DNA of 26,100 nucleotides from Phascolomyces articulosus. Its lineage: Eukaryota > Mucoromycota > Mucoromycetes > Mucorales > Lichtheimiaceae. The stretch spans positions 1-26,100 of the forward strand of contig JAIXMP010000081.1 in the NCBI GenBank assembly GCA_025677815.1, given 5' to 3'. The first letter of the stretch is position 1. Every line of letters begins with the position of its first letter. The notes beneath the pieces were generated by a model. That model was not told the origin of the DNA. It did not search any database and saw only the letters and a program-made list of their open reading frames with translations. The position numbers and the translations under genes are program-made. Shown here piece by piece: positions 1-10,719 of the stretch.

Positions 1-751
1 CCAAACTTTTTCACCTCACTGCAAAAACCTTTAATTTGCTTCCCCCATCTTCCTCTCTAAAGCATTATATTGTATCATTTGACTATCGTGCCAAGCTCTC
101 AATATTAACATACATGCTTTTTTTACATGTATATTTTACAGCTCATCATAATTGTTTTCCTTCGATACATTTATTTTATTTTATTTTTTCATGATACTGC
201 AACCAGTATATATAGAAAATGCCCCTGGCTATAAATATATAACCATTCCGTTCCGAATCTATAAACTATTGCAATTTTGCAATTATACTGATCCCATCTT
301 AATTAACTATTTTTTTTTTCTGAATCAAACCCAATTCATCTTTCCTTTATTTATCAGTAATAATTATACTGTGCTGAATAAAAAAAATACATATTATTCC
401 TATTTGTAAAGTAGCTTGCAGTGATATAAAAAATCTTTCTTTCTTTTTGTTTATTCATACATAAAAAATTGGGGTGCTTATCCTGTATACTTTCGTTATG
501 AACCCAACCAATGTAATATATATATATGTTAAATCACTCTTCACCAGTATAATATTTAGATTCTCACATAATAATCCTTGCAGTAAGCTGCATAAACTGT
601 TTTTATTATTTATTGTTCCTCCCTACAATATCATTTTGCTAGTATACACCATATAAATTTGGGGGTGTTTACCATTTATATGTATTGCTAACTTTTATTC
701 CTAAGAATCAGGTACTTTCTAACTTCCTGATTCCTAAATAAATTTGCAGTG
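1..751 (+). mobile_element. 3' end of TIR element B1 (left part outside window)
   Basis: AT-rich DNA with no convincing gene. It ends in TTTGCAGTG at 743-751, the right-hand terminus of a CACTG-type DNA transposon. The last 22 bp (730-751) match 12230-12251 except for two transitions, so two related elements end with this sequence. A short inverted pair, AATCAGG (706-712) and CCTGATT (726-732), lies just inside the end. Immediately after 751 a transposase reading frame begins in mid-protein, so this end marks an insertion into another element. The left terminus is not identified; it probably lies outside the window. Confidence 0.55.
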
Positions 752-1914
752 ATCATCAGAAGGCCTGGTGCTTGATATATTCACCTTTTGATCTCAAAAA
801 CATAATTTCCCAGGCACATTGAACCAACTGGATATACTTTATCAATGCTTGTTATCTCATTACAAAGGTGTCACTTAATTACAATGATATCGATGAAGCT
901 AATGATTTGTTGAAAAAGTTTATGCAAGGCTGTACTCGTTTATATAGACCAGAATTCATCACACCAAATATGCATCTCTATCTCTATCTGTATGATATAA
1001 TTAAAGATTTTGGCCCTATTTATGCTTTTTGGGTGTTCAGTTTTGAGTGCTACAATAGGTTTATAAAAAATATAGATACCAACCAAAAAGATTTGTTTGA
1101 ATTAACATTTATGAGATGCTTTGTTGAATTAACCAGTGCTCTTAATTTTATCTGAAGTAAAGTTAGCCATCGTTTAGAAGAAGGAGGTTACCTTGCTGAA
1201 TTGGATATTCTAGAAATATTGGAGGTGAATCATCTATCTATCTTGATCAAGAGGAACAGCAGTTACTACAACAACAAGAATAATAGGCTAAGCTATTTGA
1301 TCCACTTACATTTGATCAACTATTAAGCAACCCACAGCTCAATGTTATTGGAAGTGAGCCGATACCAACGAAAACAAGAATGTCGATGCTTGGCAGTAAA
1401 GAGATGCGATTAAATGATCATCTGTATGGTTTATTATTAGAACATTATAGAGATCATTACCATAATGTGGTCGACTTTCATACTCCAAACGCTGTACATT
1501 ATTGTACGAATCACATTGTAAAGTTCTGTACAATAGACATCTTTGGCCAAAAATATCATTCTGCATCAACTGGTTCAACTCATAGATCATATATACAAGT
1601 GCTTTTTCTTCCTCATTTTGGTGATGGTGTTATCGCGTGGTCAGGCCAAGTACAGTTTTATTTCCATCATAATCAAGATAATAAGGAGCATTATTTTGCT
1701 TATGTTCATTAGTGTTGTACTGAAGTAAGAGAACAATGATTTGTTCTTGAAGTTCTCAAGGAATAGAGAAGCAGATTTATAGACAACAAAAAGCATTCTA
1801 TTTTACTGATTTACAGGATTTACTTGCAAATTGCAATCATTGCATATGGACTGCAAAACAACCCCAACACATAAAAAATTGTTGTAATTCCAGGCGAATA
1901 TATAGTGCATGTAT
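752..1914 (+). pseudogene. Decayed C-terminal part of a Plavaka/Tnp2-type transposase (element B2)
   Basis: Translated pieces in shifting frames align with the C-terminal half of the E1 transposase at 6079-9136. QKAWCLIYSP (about 759-790) matches its KSWCLVYSP. FINACYLITK then runs into the open stretch 868-1155, which contains ITPNMH, DFGPIYAFW and FECYN and retains the Glu of the putative DDE triad. A second stretch at 1380-1712 contains HRSYIQVLFL and SGQVQFYF. Near 1890 KIVVIPGEY matches the extreme C-terminus of E1. Stops and frameshifts separate the blocks, so it is not functional. The N-terminal half is missing because element B1 lies directly upstream. It is about as far from E1 as from E2, so it is a separate subfamily. 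Confidence 0.8.
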
Positions 1915-2249
1915 AATAGAAGTACAATATAATATATATATAATAAAAAGAATATAGAGATGAAGAAGATGATGGAAAAAAAGAAGTGAATAGTAAATAA
2001 TGAGGAGAAAGTAGAAAAAGTAAAAAAAAAAAATTATTTTGCCTATTGAGGGAACTAAGCTACAATTTCTTTACTAAGATCAATATCAACTAAACTACCA
2101 TCAATTCTTTCATATACTTTTACCCCTTTTCCTTTTTTTCCCCTACTCTCCAATGTATCCAATATCTGAAAATAGTCATCTACCTAAATAATTGAATTAA
2201 AATGTTTTTCAGTACATTAATATAATCTACTATAAAAAAAGTATGATTT
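1915..2249. other. AT-rich spacer inside element B2
   Basis: Sequence between the transposase remnant and the decayed minus-strand gene. It holds A-rich and T-rich runs and short T/C tracts. I see no reading frame or RNA gene. Confidence 0.4.
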
Positions 2250-3115
2250 GCCTATTTACTTCAGCATTATGGAAGGACAGCTTCTGCTTCCACAGAACAC
2301 TAGTTAAATCATTATCCAATACTTCAGGCAACATGCACTCTATATGGAGGAGCGCCTCTCCACCACCAAAGCATTTATTTAATGATTCAGCATTTAATCA
2401 CTAAATCTTTTGACGAGTTTAGAGTTTTTAGATAACACATTTATCTGTAAATAATTATTCTTTATATCTATATCATTCGGTATTTTTATAAATTTGATAC
2501 TAACTTTCCACATTCTTTTATAACGTTTTCTTTGCATAGCAATATGAACTTTATCTTCATTTGGACGTCAGAACTCATCTCTTTGTCCAGTAAAATATGT
2601 ATAGGATCTGCTTGTACAGTTCCTTATCATCCTAGCACACAACTAGCAGTACTTCCCCTATAATATGCCATAATGATACTCAGTACCTCCTCATTATGCA
2701 TCTTTCTAAACTCTTGGTTGTAGTCATAACTACTACCGCCCCGAAACCATCAATGCATGTCGCTCAATAATATTATTCTATATATTTTGAATAATCGGTA
2801 TATTACATATCTATAGAAAAAAGATATTGAACTAAAAAAAATATGACCATATGTAACTATCTGCATATCTTTTTTATTAGGGGTACTGTTAGGAGCACCG
2901 GTATTTCTGGTCTTGTTGTACCACCTGGTTTGCCATTGCTGCTGACAAACCCTCTAGTGGATTTTCATTGTAGCATTTTCCGCTTGCAGAAGAAAGATCC
3001 ATTTGATGTGGCGAACATGTTCACGCATGACACTAAATGTCAAGCGATCAGCATGCTGCTCACGACGATTGCCTGTGGCGTTGCTGTTGTTGTTGTTGGA
3101 AGAAGAAGAAGACAT
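2250..3115 (-). pseudogene. Decayed minus-strand accessory gene of element B2, function unknown
   Basis: On the minus strand an ATG at 3115 opens a 53-codon frame beginning with a Ser/Asn-rich tract (MSSSSSNNNN) followed by basic, helical-looking sequence and a stop at about 2954-2956. A second frame continues the coding-like character (SSNGKPGGTTRPEIP). Further down, about 2640-2760, the minus strand reads SYDYNQEFRKMHNEEVLSII in one frame, then stops. Local GC content is higher than the flanks. The gene sits just downstream of the transposase and points toward it, the same place and orientation as the gene at 9306-10182 in E1. I could not align the two proteins. Exon limits are uncertain, and the upper-strand frame at 2843-3130 is probably a shadow of this gene. 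Confidence 0.35.
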
Positions 3116-4240
3116 CTAATAAAGAGGTAAACAATGATAACATTAATTTTTATGAGAGAAATGAGATGTTAATAGAGACTAATAGATGGTGTCATTTTTA
3201 CTTTCAAAAGAATATGAATGAATTTCGACGGATAAGAAAAAAAACAAAGTGGATTAACTGAAGTAAAATAAACATGATGCTTTTATATGTAAACCGGATT
3301 GGATGATTGTTTATGGTAATAAGTATGCAGATGCGTATATAAACGTGATGTACCTCAATTGCTTCTTACTCTCTTTCTTTCCTTTTTTTTTTATGAAAAA
3401 AACAGCACTTTTCTTAATCGATTATTTTACAAGTACTCCCTCTTAACACTTTTCTTTTTCTCAATGGTGGCGATGGAGTAGATTTATAGTACTTTCAAAT
3501 ATTCTGTCGAACCATCCCCATCCACTTTCCTGTTACTTGTTAGTTACTGAGTTGATATCCTATCATCCATCATGGTTTTCTATCGTATTTTTATATTTTG
3601 ATATGTAAACACTGTCTTTGGTCTACTTCAGAAGTTAAGTATTCTGCTTTTTTTTCTTTTACTTTGGTTGTTTACAAACAGTGCGATTATTTCTATGTTC
3701 CCATACTGACGCGTTTTCTTTTTTTTCCTTTATAGATACAATTACAATGGTATCACTTTCTAACTTCACCGCCGTAGTATATATTGTAAGTATTCTTTTC
3801 GTTATGGCCCCTTCAATATCATATGGACAACTGCATTTTTCCCTCACTCATTAACACATTCATTAATTGCATACAGTAGATTAAAAATCAAGTTGCCTTT
3901 TGTTTTGTAATTCAAGAAATCCATCCGTGTTGAATTCCTTTGATTACACTCAATTTTCTTTTGCTTCCCATCTATTTATTTCTTTTCCATCTGTAGATAG
4001 ATTCTTTTATTAGATCTATTATTTTCATGATCATTTCATTTTTATAATCCATCTATAGAAATAATATTAATATAGTTTCATTTTCTTTACTACTATTCTT
4101 TTATATACTATACCTATTTTTTATTTTCACTATAAAAAAATATAATCCTGAACAGTTTCATTTGGTTGTAATAAATAATATGGATATAAATCGTTACTAT
4201 ATAGTATTCCTCAGAAGGCAATCATAAAATGATGCCTAAT
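3116..4240. other. AT-rich 3' region of element B2 up to the E1 insertion site
   Basis: No convincing gene. Between 3360 and 3850 there are pyrimidine-rich tracts ending in CAG or TAG, and GT-starting stretches, which resemble the small-exon gene region of E1 (10553-11492). I could not assemble an open frame here. The last three bases, AAT, are the target duplication of E1. Confidence 0.4.
4238..4240. repeat. Target-site duplication of E1, left copy (AAT)
   Basis: AAT directly precedes the CACTG terminus and matches AAT at 12033-12035. A 3-bp match can occur by chance, but its position at both termini and the known 3-bp duplication of CACTA elements support it. Confidence 0.7.
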
Positions 4241-4257
4241 CACTGCAAAAAAAGGGG
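4241..4257 (+). repeat. E1 left terminal inverted repeat
   Basis: CACTGCAAAAAAAGGGG. Pairs with 12016-12032 in inverted orientation with one substitution (C to G at position 6) and a one-base difference in the A/G run lengths. Confidence 0.8.
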
Positions 4258-4273
4258 TGTATCACCAGAATTT

Positions 4274-4380
4274 CATTATTGTGATACACTATTGATATTT
4301 CTAATAATCACAAAAATTTCATCAGAATATCAATAGTTTCTTGATATTCGAACTGTTATATAAATATCATGAGAATCTCA
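4274..4380. repeat. E1 left subterminal repeat region
   Basis: Contains CATTATTGTGATAC (4274-4287) and CACAAAAATTTCAT (4309-4322), each repeated exactly and in the same orientation near the right end (11934-11947 and 11990-12003). Variants such as GATATT and AATATCA fill the rest. In CACTA elements subterminal motif clusters bind the transposon's own proteins; that role here is inferred. Confidence 0.6.
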
Positions 4381-4808
4381 TAAATTATAAAGTCTACCAT
4401 TTTTTTTTTTGTGTACAAAATTTATAACAGTTAAAACTAAACTATAACACATCATGGCCAAATAATATGAAGCCGGTCATGTTAATAAATTATATAATCA
4501 TTATTTTTAGTCAGAAATAATCTTTATATCTTTTTATCTCTATCTTGAGAGGGCATTGATAAAAAAAACTATATTGAAAGGATCAATAACTTGACATTTT
4601 TGGCATTTTTAAATTTAAATGGAGTATAATTTAACTTATTCATTACTTAATCAAAAATGATTACACTGTAGAAAAAGATATGCAAAATATGCAAAATAAG
4701 TGATCGTGAATCCTGTAAAACAACAGTAAAAGTTTTATTTCTGTTCATATTATTCCAATATATAAAAAAAAACATAAGAAATTTCAAGTCAATAAAAAAA
4801 TAAGTTTA
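4381..4808. other. AT-rich stretch between E1 left end and first gene
   Basis: No gene seen. It is the 3' flank of the minus-strand gene that ends at 4809; AATAAA-like sequence lies just beyond the stop on the minus strand. Confidence 0.5.
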
Positions 4809-5611
4809 TTAAAAAATAGGACAGTTTCTAACTTCCTCCTGTACTTCTTCATAGGTCGTCTCCTCATCGCTCCACTCATCATCATCTGAGCCGCTCTCAT
4901 ACTCCACCAGCTCAGGAATCTTCACTTCCTTTTTCTCCTCCTCGTTTTTCTCCTCCGTATCATCATCGTCATCACACCATTCAAAAGATGGTGTCGGTTG
5001 GCTATAACCACCACACCCAAAGGCCCAGAGCTTAGCAAACAGACTATAGGTGTATGCACCCTTTCTCCTAAATGCAAAATATATAGCAACTTGATTTAGG
5101 ACACGCTATCTCAATTTATTAATATAAACCATCAGACGTACCACTTTCTTGCTAAGTAACAGACCAAAGAAGGATCATCATCGAATGTGCCAGCAGCGAA
5201 CTTTTGCCAAACACGAGGTTCGTACGGATCATTCTTTAATAATGGCTTGATGCTTTTTATTGTCGTGTTAATAATAGTAATAATTAATAATAATAATAAT
5301 GGTTCTACTTACAGTTTACGGCGCGTCTGCTTCAAAACTTCATCCATCCACTCCATGTAACCATCAAGATGTTCAGGATTATCCGATATAAGAGGGGGGT
5401 TGGAGCTATTATTTTTAAGTTAAATATATATAATAATTAAAATATGAGATATAACATTTAAAAAAGCTCAATGTATAGATGAATGTTATTGAACGTACAT
5501 GGAGGATGGTGGTGAGTCTATCGATTCTAAATCTTTGGTCACCCAATCGTCAGGTCGGCGACGTTTGACGGATGGGTTCATTTTCATGTTGGTGATATCG
5601 GTTGGTGGCAT
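4809..5611 (-). CDS. E1 accessory gene 1: 191-aa acidic protein, four exons, function unknown
   Basis: Spliced reading frame on the minus strand: exons 5611-5499, 5405-5313, 5252-5142 and 5067-4809. All four junctions have GT..AG borders and keep one open frame, giving 191 residues from ATG to TAA. The protein starts MPPTDITNMK with a short basic patch (VKRRRP, about residues 15-20). A middle part follows with HLDGYMEWMDEVLKQTRRK (about 50-68) and a Trp/aromatic-rich segment near FAKLWAFGCGGY (about 116-127). The C-terminal third is strongly Asp/Glu-rich (about 137-188). I recognise no family. It is divergent from the transposase gene and shares a 467-bp intergenic region with it. It may be a nuclear partner or regulator of transposition, but that is inferred only from its position. 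Confidence 0.75.
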
Positions 5612-6078
5612 TGTTGGATGATGGAAAAGTAAACAAAGATGTTAATAAGAGATGAAGCTTCAAAAAAAAAAAAATCAAGCCCGTGTTTATATACTATCCA
5701 TATTACCTTTTACGTATGTTTTTAATGCATCAAAAGTGGAAATTCGTGCTACGAAAACGTGGTGTATTGTCGGTTGATGGCAGTGATGATGATATAAAGA
5801 ATGATATCGTTATGAAGAATATAGCCTAAAAAACATATAGAAAAATAAATAACGATTAGTAGTATATATTCCTTACCTTGTACTTGACTGTGTGTTTAAC
5901 AGACTTTTCGTCATTTGTTTAGATCGAAGCTTTGATGACCCAAAAAAAAACTATGAAGTGTTGAGTACCACAAATATTATTGTGGAATATTAATAAGTAA
6001 AGCGTATCACACATGCTCTTGCTTTTTATATTCATCTTGATCTTCTTTCACTTACATAACTATCCTCTATTTTTAAAT
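5612..6078. other. Divergent intergenic region between accessory gene 1 and the transposase
   Basis: AT-rich and presumably a bidirectional promoter. Apart from the TATA-like box listed separately, no distinct site is recognised. Confidence 0.4.
5683..5700 (-). promoter_or_regulatory. TATA-like box for accessory gene 1
   Basis: On the minus strand AGTATATAAACACGG lies about 75-85 bp upstream of the ATG at 5611, a plausible TATA element. It lies in the shared region between this gene and the transposase. Confidence 0.4.
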
Positions 6079-9000
6079 ATGCCCCCTGTAAGAACACCAC
6101 AAAAGAATAGAAAGATTTGTCCTTGTGACAAATGTGAGATGCTTCCTGTATATAGTCGTTATCAAACGGCTGCTACTATTCGTAATCATTTATCAAACCA
6201 AAGAGATGTAAGAGAGAATTCCCATTGTTTGTACTTGGAAGTCATATATTTACTTTTTTCATAAAGCGAAATGCCTAGTGAAAATAGAATTCAAACACCC
6301 ATGGTGAACGATCCAATGGAAGCTGTGCAATCTACAACTGAAATGGATGGTAAGAAAAAAAAAATAGAAAACTAAAAAAAAACGCGAAGCCCTTTCTAAC
6401 CGCTGTTTTTGGCTCAAACAGAGCAGGTTCCTTCAGAAAATCAATCGGAAGATGAGTTATTCCTTCCGGAAAATATGATACCAGCAGTGGAAGTCGAGTT
6501 TGAACAAAACGAGACTTTTAATAATGCAGAAGATAGTACTGAACCAGTTGACATGGATATTGATGATAGGATTAATTGTAAGAGTTTATTAAATTTTATA
6601 ATATTGATAGAATATATAGAGTGAAAAAAAAGACTAATAAGAAATGTAAAGATCCAACTATGGAATCTCTATATTTATTTATGGCAGTTTTCATGTTATT
6701 TTTCCATACCTTTTTCCTTACCAATAAGGCTGCTACCATCTTACTAAAATTTTTTAATCAACTGCTTGCTGCCATTGGCCACACCTATCAATTTAACACC
6801 ACACCTGACACCATCAAACGTCAATTGAACTTTGATTCATTGACAGATTCACTCACCTACTATGCAGTTTGTCCAAATTGTCACACCCTCTATAACAATA
6901 CATCCGAACTTCCTCCTTCCTGCATCACCGAACAATTTCCTCTCCATCCAAATCCAACCAAACGTGCCTGTTGTGATACCGATTTCTCTACTTCTCCACC
7001 TCGTGAATACGCATATAATTCCTTGATAGCAAGTCTTCGTCGTATAGTCAGCCGGCCTGGTTATATTGACGATGCTGAAAGCTGGCGCGATCGTAATATC
7101 CCTGATAATATGTTGTTCGATATATACGACGGTCGCGTCTGGAAAGAATTCACCGAAAACACCACACCACCATCATCATCAACATCATCACGAATCGAAC
7201 ACCTAGTCCTCCTCACATTAAACATTGATTGGTTTGAACCTTTCAAGGGAACATCATCACCATACTCTTGTGGGGCCATTTACATTACCTTGAATAACAT
7301 ATCGCGCAAGCGCAGATTTCAGCAAGAATCAGTAGTTTTGGTGGGTGTGATGCCAGGACCAACTGCTTCGCACACATCAGATCTAAATAATTATTTGGTT
7401 CCACTTGTTGAAGAGCTCAAGACGTTGTATAACCAAGGTATTGATGTGACAGTACCTTCAACGGGCCGGACGATCCATGTAAAAGCTGCTCTGATAATGG
7501 TTGCCTCGGATATGCCTGCTGCACGTAAAGCCTGCGGATTCACTGCACCAACAAGTCGTCGTGGTTGCTATAAATGTGATTTTACGTTCCCTGTTGATGA
7601 TGATACAAGAAGAGTCAACTTTGGTAGTAGTGGTTTCGACGTTGATCGCTGGACGTACCAGAATGGCCGTGAAAACGTAATTACCCATGCGAAAGAATGG
7701 CAAATGGCAACATCAAAAAAGGATCGACAGGACATCGAGCACAAGTATGGTACGCGCTGGTCTGTTCTCCATGATCTTCCGTACTTTGACGCAATTCGAT
7801 TTACTGTCATAGATCCAATGCACAATTTGTTGCTTGGTACGACCAAAAAGATGTTCGAGCTTTGGAATTTGACAAACGATGACTTGATCAAGATGTGCGT
7901 TTGGCAAATGGACTTCTTGTACCGGAAGATCTGGACGTGCTCACACCAGATAGAATCGCTGCTGGTTTATCACGTATGAAGGCTGCTGAATGGAAGAGCT
8001 GGTGTTTGGTGTATTCGCCGCTATTGCTTCAAGAATGTTTGGACTGTGTAAAATTTGAACACTGGATGAAATTCGTCAATGCCTGTCGAATTTTACTCAA
8101 GCCATCCATATCCCATGATGAAGTTGATGCAGCACATACCTTGTTGGTCGATTTCTGTAAGGATACCGTCTCCCTTTATGATTCAACAGTGATAACGCCA
8201 AATATGCATGTCCATTGCCATCTGAAAGAATGTATTCTTGATTTTGGTCCAGTATACGCATTTTGGTTGTTTCAATTCGAACGGTATAATGGGCTTCTTG
8301 GTAATATTGCAACAAATAGAAAGGGTACGTTCGAAAGGACCTATATGAAACGATTCCTTGAACAAACAGGTGCATCCGATTTCATCAACACCCACATTAA
8401 CACCCGCATTAACAACACGCAAGTAGAATTTTTACAAAGCGTAATAAACACCTCCTCAACCGCAAAAACAACCATGCAGCTAAATACAATGGAAAGCTTC
8501 GATATCTGCGAGTACATCAACACTTCTGCATTGGCCAAAGATGCAAATGGTTCCGAACCATTACCTCCTAACACCATCCCACCTATCCCCGATAACTCAC
8601 CTCATTTCAAATTCCCACGCGAACATTACGACCTTTTACTTGAATTCTACCGAGTAGCATATCCTAATCCACACGTTATCGATCATTACTTGTCTCCATC
8701 TTCTGCCAATCCTAATCCTATTGTTCCACATGGATACCAATTCAAAAGTGTTAAGCATCATGGCTACACATATAATAGTTCATTATCAGGAACAAATAGA
8801 GGATCATATATCCAAGCCTTGTATCTGGAAAGCAATAGCGAAAATATTTCAGCATATCCGGGTCAAGTGCAGTATTACTTTTGTCACGATCTTAAAATCA
8901 ATGGTGTGGTAAAACGTCACTTTTTCGCTTTCGTTCGATGGCTAGAAGAGGATAAATCTGTACAAAGGTTTAGTGCTGGAAATGTTGAAACGTGGAAAAG

Positions 9001-9136
9001 TTCATTTAAACCTGTTGACTGGCAGTGTATTCTTCCTTTTAGTCGTATTTATTCCCCTGTCGCTATCGGAAAGTACCAAACGCCAAGAACCAAAAGAACC
9101 ATCGTTATTCCACTCCAACAAAAAAAACACGCTTAA
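6079..9136 (+). CDS. E1 transposase, Plavaka/Tnp2 type (DDE), one internal frameshift
   Basis: Likely exons: 6079-6230, 6267-6349, 6422-6577 and 6652-9136, about 960 residues. The N-terminus carries a zinc-binding-like CPCDKC motif (about residues 13-18) with a distal His, as in other Plavaka proteins. An acidic linker and a hydrophobic helical segment follow. The catalytic core has IDWFEPF (first Asp about residue 323, codon at 7227), SDMPAARK (second Asp about 417, codon at 7509) and a GCYKC insert. DPMHNLLLG is a hallmark of this family (about 518), and FERYNG carries the candidate catalytic Glu (about 674, codon at 8279). The frame shifts near 7893-7896: protein homology continues without a gap but one base is missing, so this copy is either broken there or contains a sequence error. 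The first intron would be only 36 bp, so the first junction is less certain. It would cut and rejoin DNA at the CACTG ends. Confidence 0.85.
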
Positions 9137-9305
9137 AATCCACACCCTCCGCTCCACATATAAAAATATTTCTCTTTTTTTTTTTTCTCCATTCATATAT
9201 TACCATTGTTATTGTCCATTATTATTTTATATTCATACATTATTATTTTTATCCACTTGTTGTTTTTATTTTTCAAATATATTTATTATATATATACAAA
9301 TGCCT

Positions 9306-10182
9306 TTATTCACGCTTCATCCATACTGGCAATTCAGAAGGCACAGGTTGTTCAACCGTAACAACTTCTCTTGCTACCTTCTGAGTAGAATGCTGTCTCC
9401 GGATAGCACTTTCATCGGCCAAGCGATCCAATTCAGCTAAGAATTTATTAGCCTAAGGTAAATTAATTAGCAATATATTCAAGCCATATAGGCCATATTG
9501 TTTTTCAATATATTTATTTACTTACACTATGGATCTATACTCTGGACGCGAAACAATCCATGGCTTCTCCTTTGGTTCCTCATCATCCGAATCCTCCTCC
9601 GACATATACTTCCTCGTAATAAGCAAATCCATCCCGTTTGATGGATATCTCTCCTCCAAACTGGACCGATTTTCCCTTAATGCGCGAGTACGGCGATCAA
9701 GTTTCTATTCAACATATCAACATTAATACCATTTTTAAACAACGTACAAGACTAACCCACAACAGGTGTACCTACATTTTTAATCCGAGAAGTACGACGA
9801 TTTCTGCGGTCAATTATCGCTTTTTTTCCCGCCTCACGTTTCAAAACTGAACGCTTGTTGTTAAAGTGAGTTCTGATCATATTCCGTACTCGCAGATCAT
9901 AGTTTGGGATATTGGGAAATTGATCACAATAAACACGCATGGCAATTCGCATCTTGTTGATAATAAGTAAATTATTTTCCGCACCTGCCGTCAAGCCGAA
10001 ATCAAACCTATGGCCTTCGATCGTAACAATGTCTTGGTATGTATCCCTGAGGTATTGCTATATACATTATATGAAGTTAATAAAAGGAGATATCACAAAT
10101 TATAGGTACTTTCACATACACTCAAGGGATTGATACGGGCGTTTCCAGTTTCTGAAAGAGGAAAAGGATTTTCAGTGTTCAT
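9306..10182 (-). CDS. E1 accessory gene 2: 222-aa basic protein, four exons, function unknown
   Basis: Spliced minus-strand frame: exons 10182-10120, 10057-9776, 9704-9528 and 9452-9306. The first two junctions are phase 0 with good GT..AG sites. The third needs donor GTGTAA at 9527, because the stronger GTAAGT two bases further on would shift into a stop, so that junction is least sure. A stop codon lies just upstream of the ATG. The protein starts MNTENPFPLS. It then has a mixed domain (YLRDTYQDIVTIEGHRFDFG; later YDLRVRNMIRTHF), a strongly basic stretch (KREAGKK through RRNRRTSRIKNKLDRR, about residues 88-120), an acidic patch (SEEDSDDEE) and a short helical C-terminus. The basic stretch suggests nucleic-acid binding or nuclear localisation. 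It converges on the transposase gene, 169 bp apart. No family recognised. Confidence 0.7.
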
Positions 10183-10719
10183 CTATGTTCGAAAGGTAAT
10201 AGAAATGTTATTATTATTATTATCATTGGAGATAAATTTATAAGTAAAAAAGTCAACTGTAAGGTATATTTACTTTTAAAAAAAATTGCGTCTATGTAGG
10301 AAAGGAAATAGAATAAAAGATGTAGAAGGATCATATCGATTGAAATGCGGTATGCTTTTATATTGTTGCATATATTCTTTAAAAGTAAGTGTTGTTTTAG
10401 TGGATTCCATATTTGGATACTTCATTGAGTTTGGAATAACTCAAGCTTGAAAATCTTATGCAACCAAAATATTCACCTCTCTTTCTTTTTTTTTTTGACC
10501 TTTTTACTTTCCCTTTTTCTTTCAAGACACCCTTTCTCATATACAAACGTCTATGATACCACAGGTAATTATTATGATATAATCTATTAGAAGAACGTCT
10601 ATTATGGATTTAAACGGATAGTACTATTAATGCCATTTTTTTGTCGCTACTGACGCTCTGATTGATTTTCTATAGTCACGGTTCAAATCCAAAGCTAATC
10701 ACATAACCAGTACTCCTTG
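10183..10719. other. Divergent intergenic region between accessory genes 2 and 3
   Basis: AT-rich with a T/C-rich tract at about 10480-10530, probably promoter DNA for one or both genes. A possible extra 5' exon of accessory gene 3 begins with ATG at 10553 (ATGATACCACAG then GTAATT). It could join to 10676-10709 and still keep the frame, but that second donor is weak. Confidence 0.4.

Noticed and set aside
17..29. CACTGCAAAAACC as the left terminus of a small element ending at 751
   Set aside because: It matches the right end only in the first nine bases and the flanking triplets (CCT and ATC) do not form a target duplication.
403..420. CTTGCAGTG as another element terminus
   Set aside because: No subterminal repeats or partner end around it; the short motif is expected by chance.
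152..656. Reading frames of 60-85 codons on the plus strand
   Set aside because: Low-complexity Phe/Tyr/Ile-rich translations of AT-rich DNA without homologues or codon structure.
1345..1590. Minus-strand frame opposite the B2 transposase remnant
   Set aside because: The plus strand here clearly aligns with the E1 transposase, so this is a shadow.
2843..3261. Two overlapping plus-strand frames
   Set aside because: Runs of Val, Cys and Arg are the reverse reading of a Ser/Asn-rich tract in the minus-strand gene.
3659..3847. Minus-strand 62-codon frame
   Set aside because: No homologue, no neighbours sharing it, and composition typical of chance frames.
3370..3850. A B2 copy of the small-exon gene
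   Set aside because: Pyrimidine tracts and AG/GT sites are present, but no chain of exons keeps an open frame and no residues match E1.
7061..8577. Several minus-strand frames opposite the E1 transposase
   Set aside because: They overlap conserved transposase motifs on the plus strand and have no independent support.
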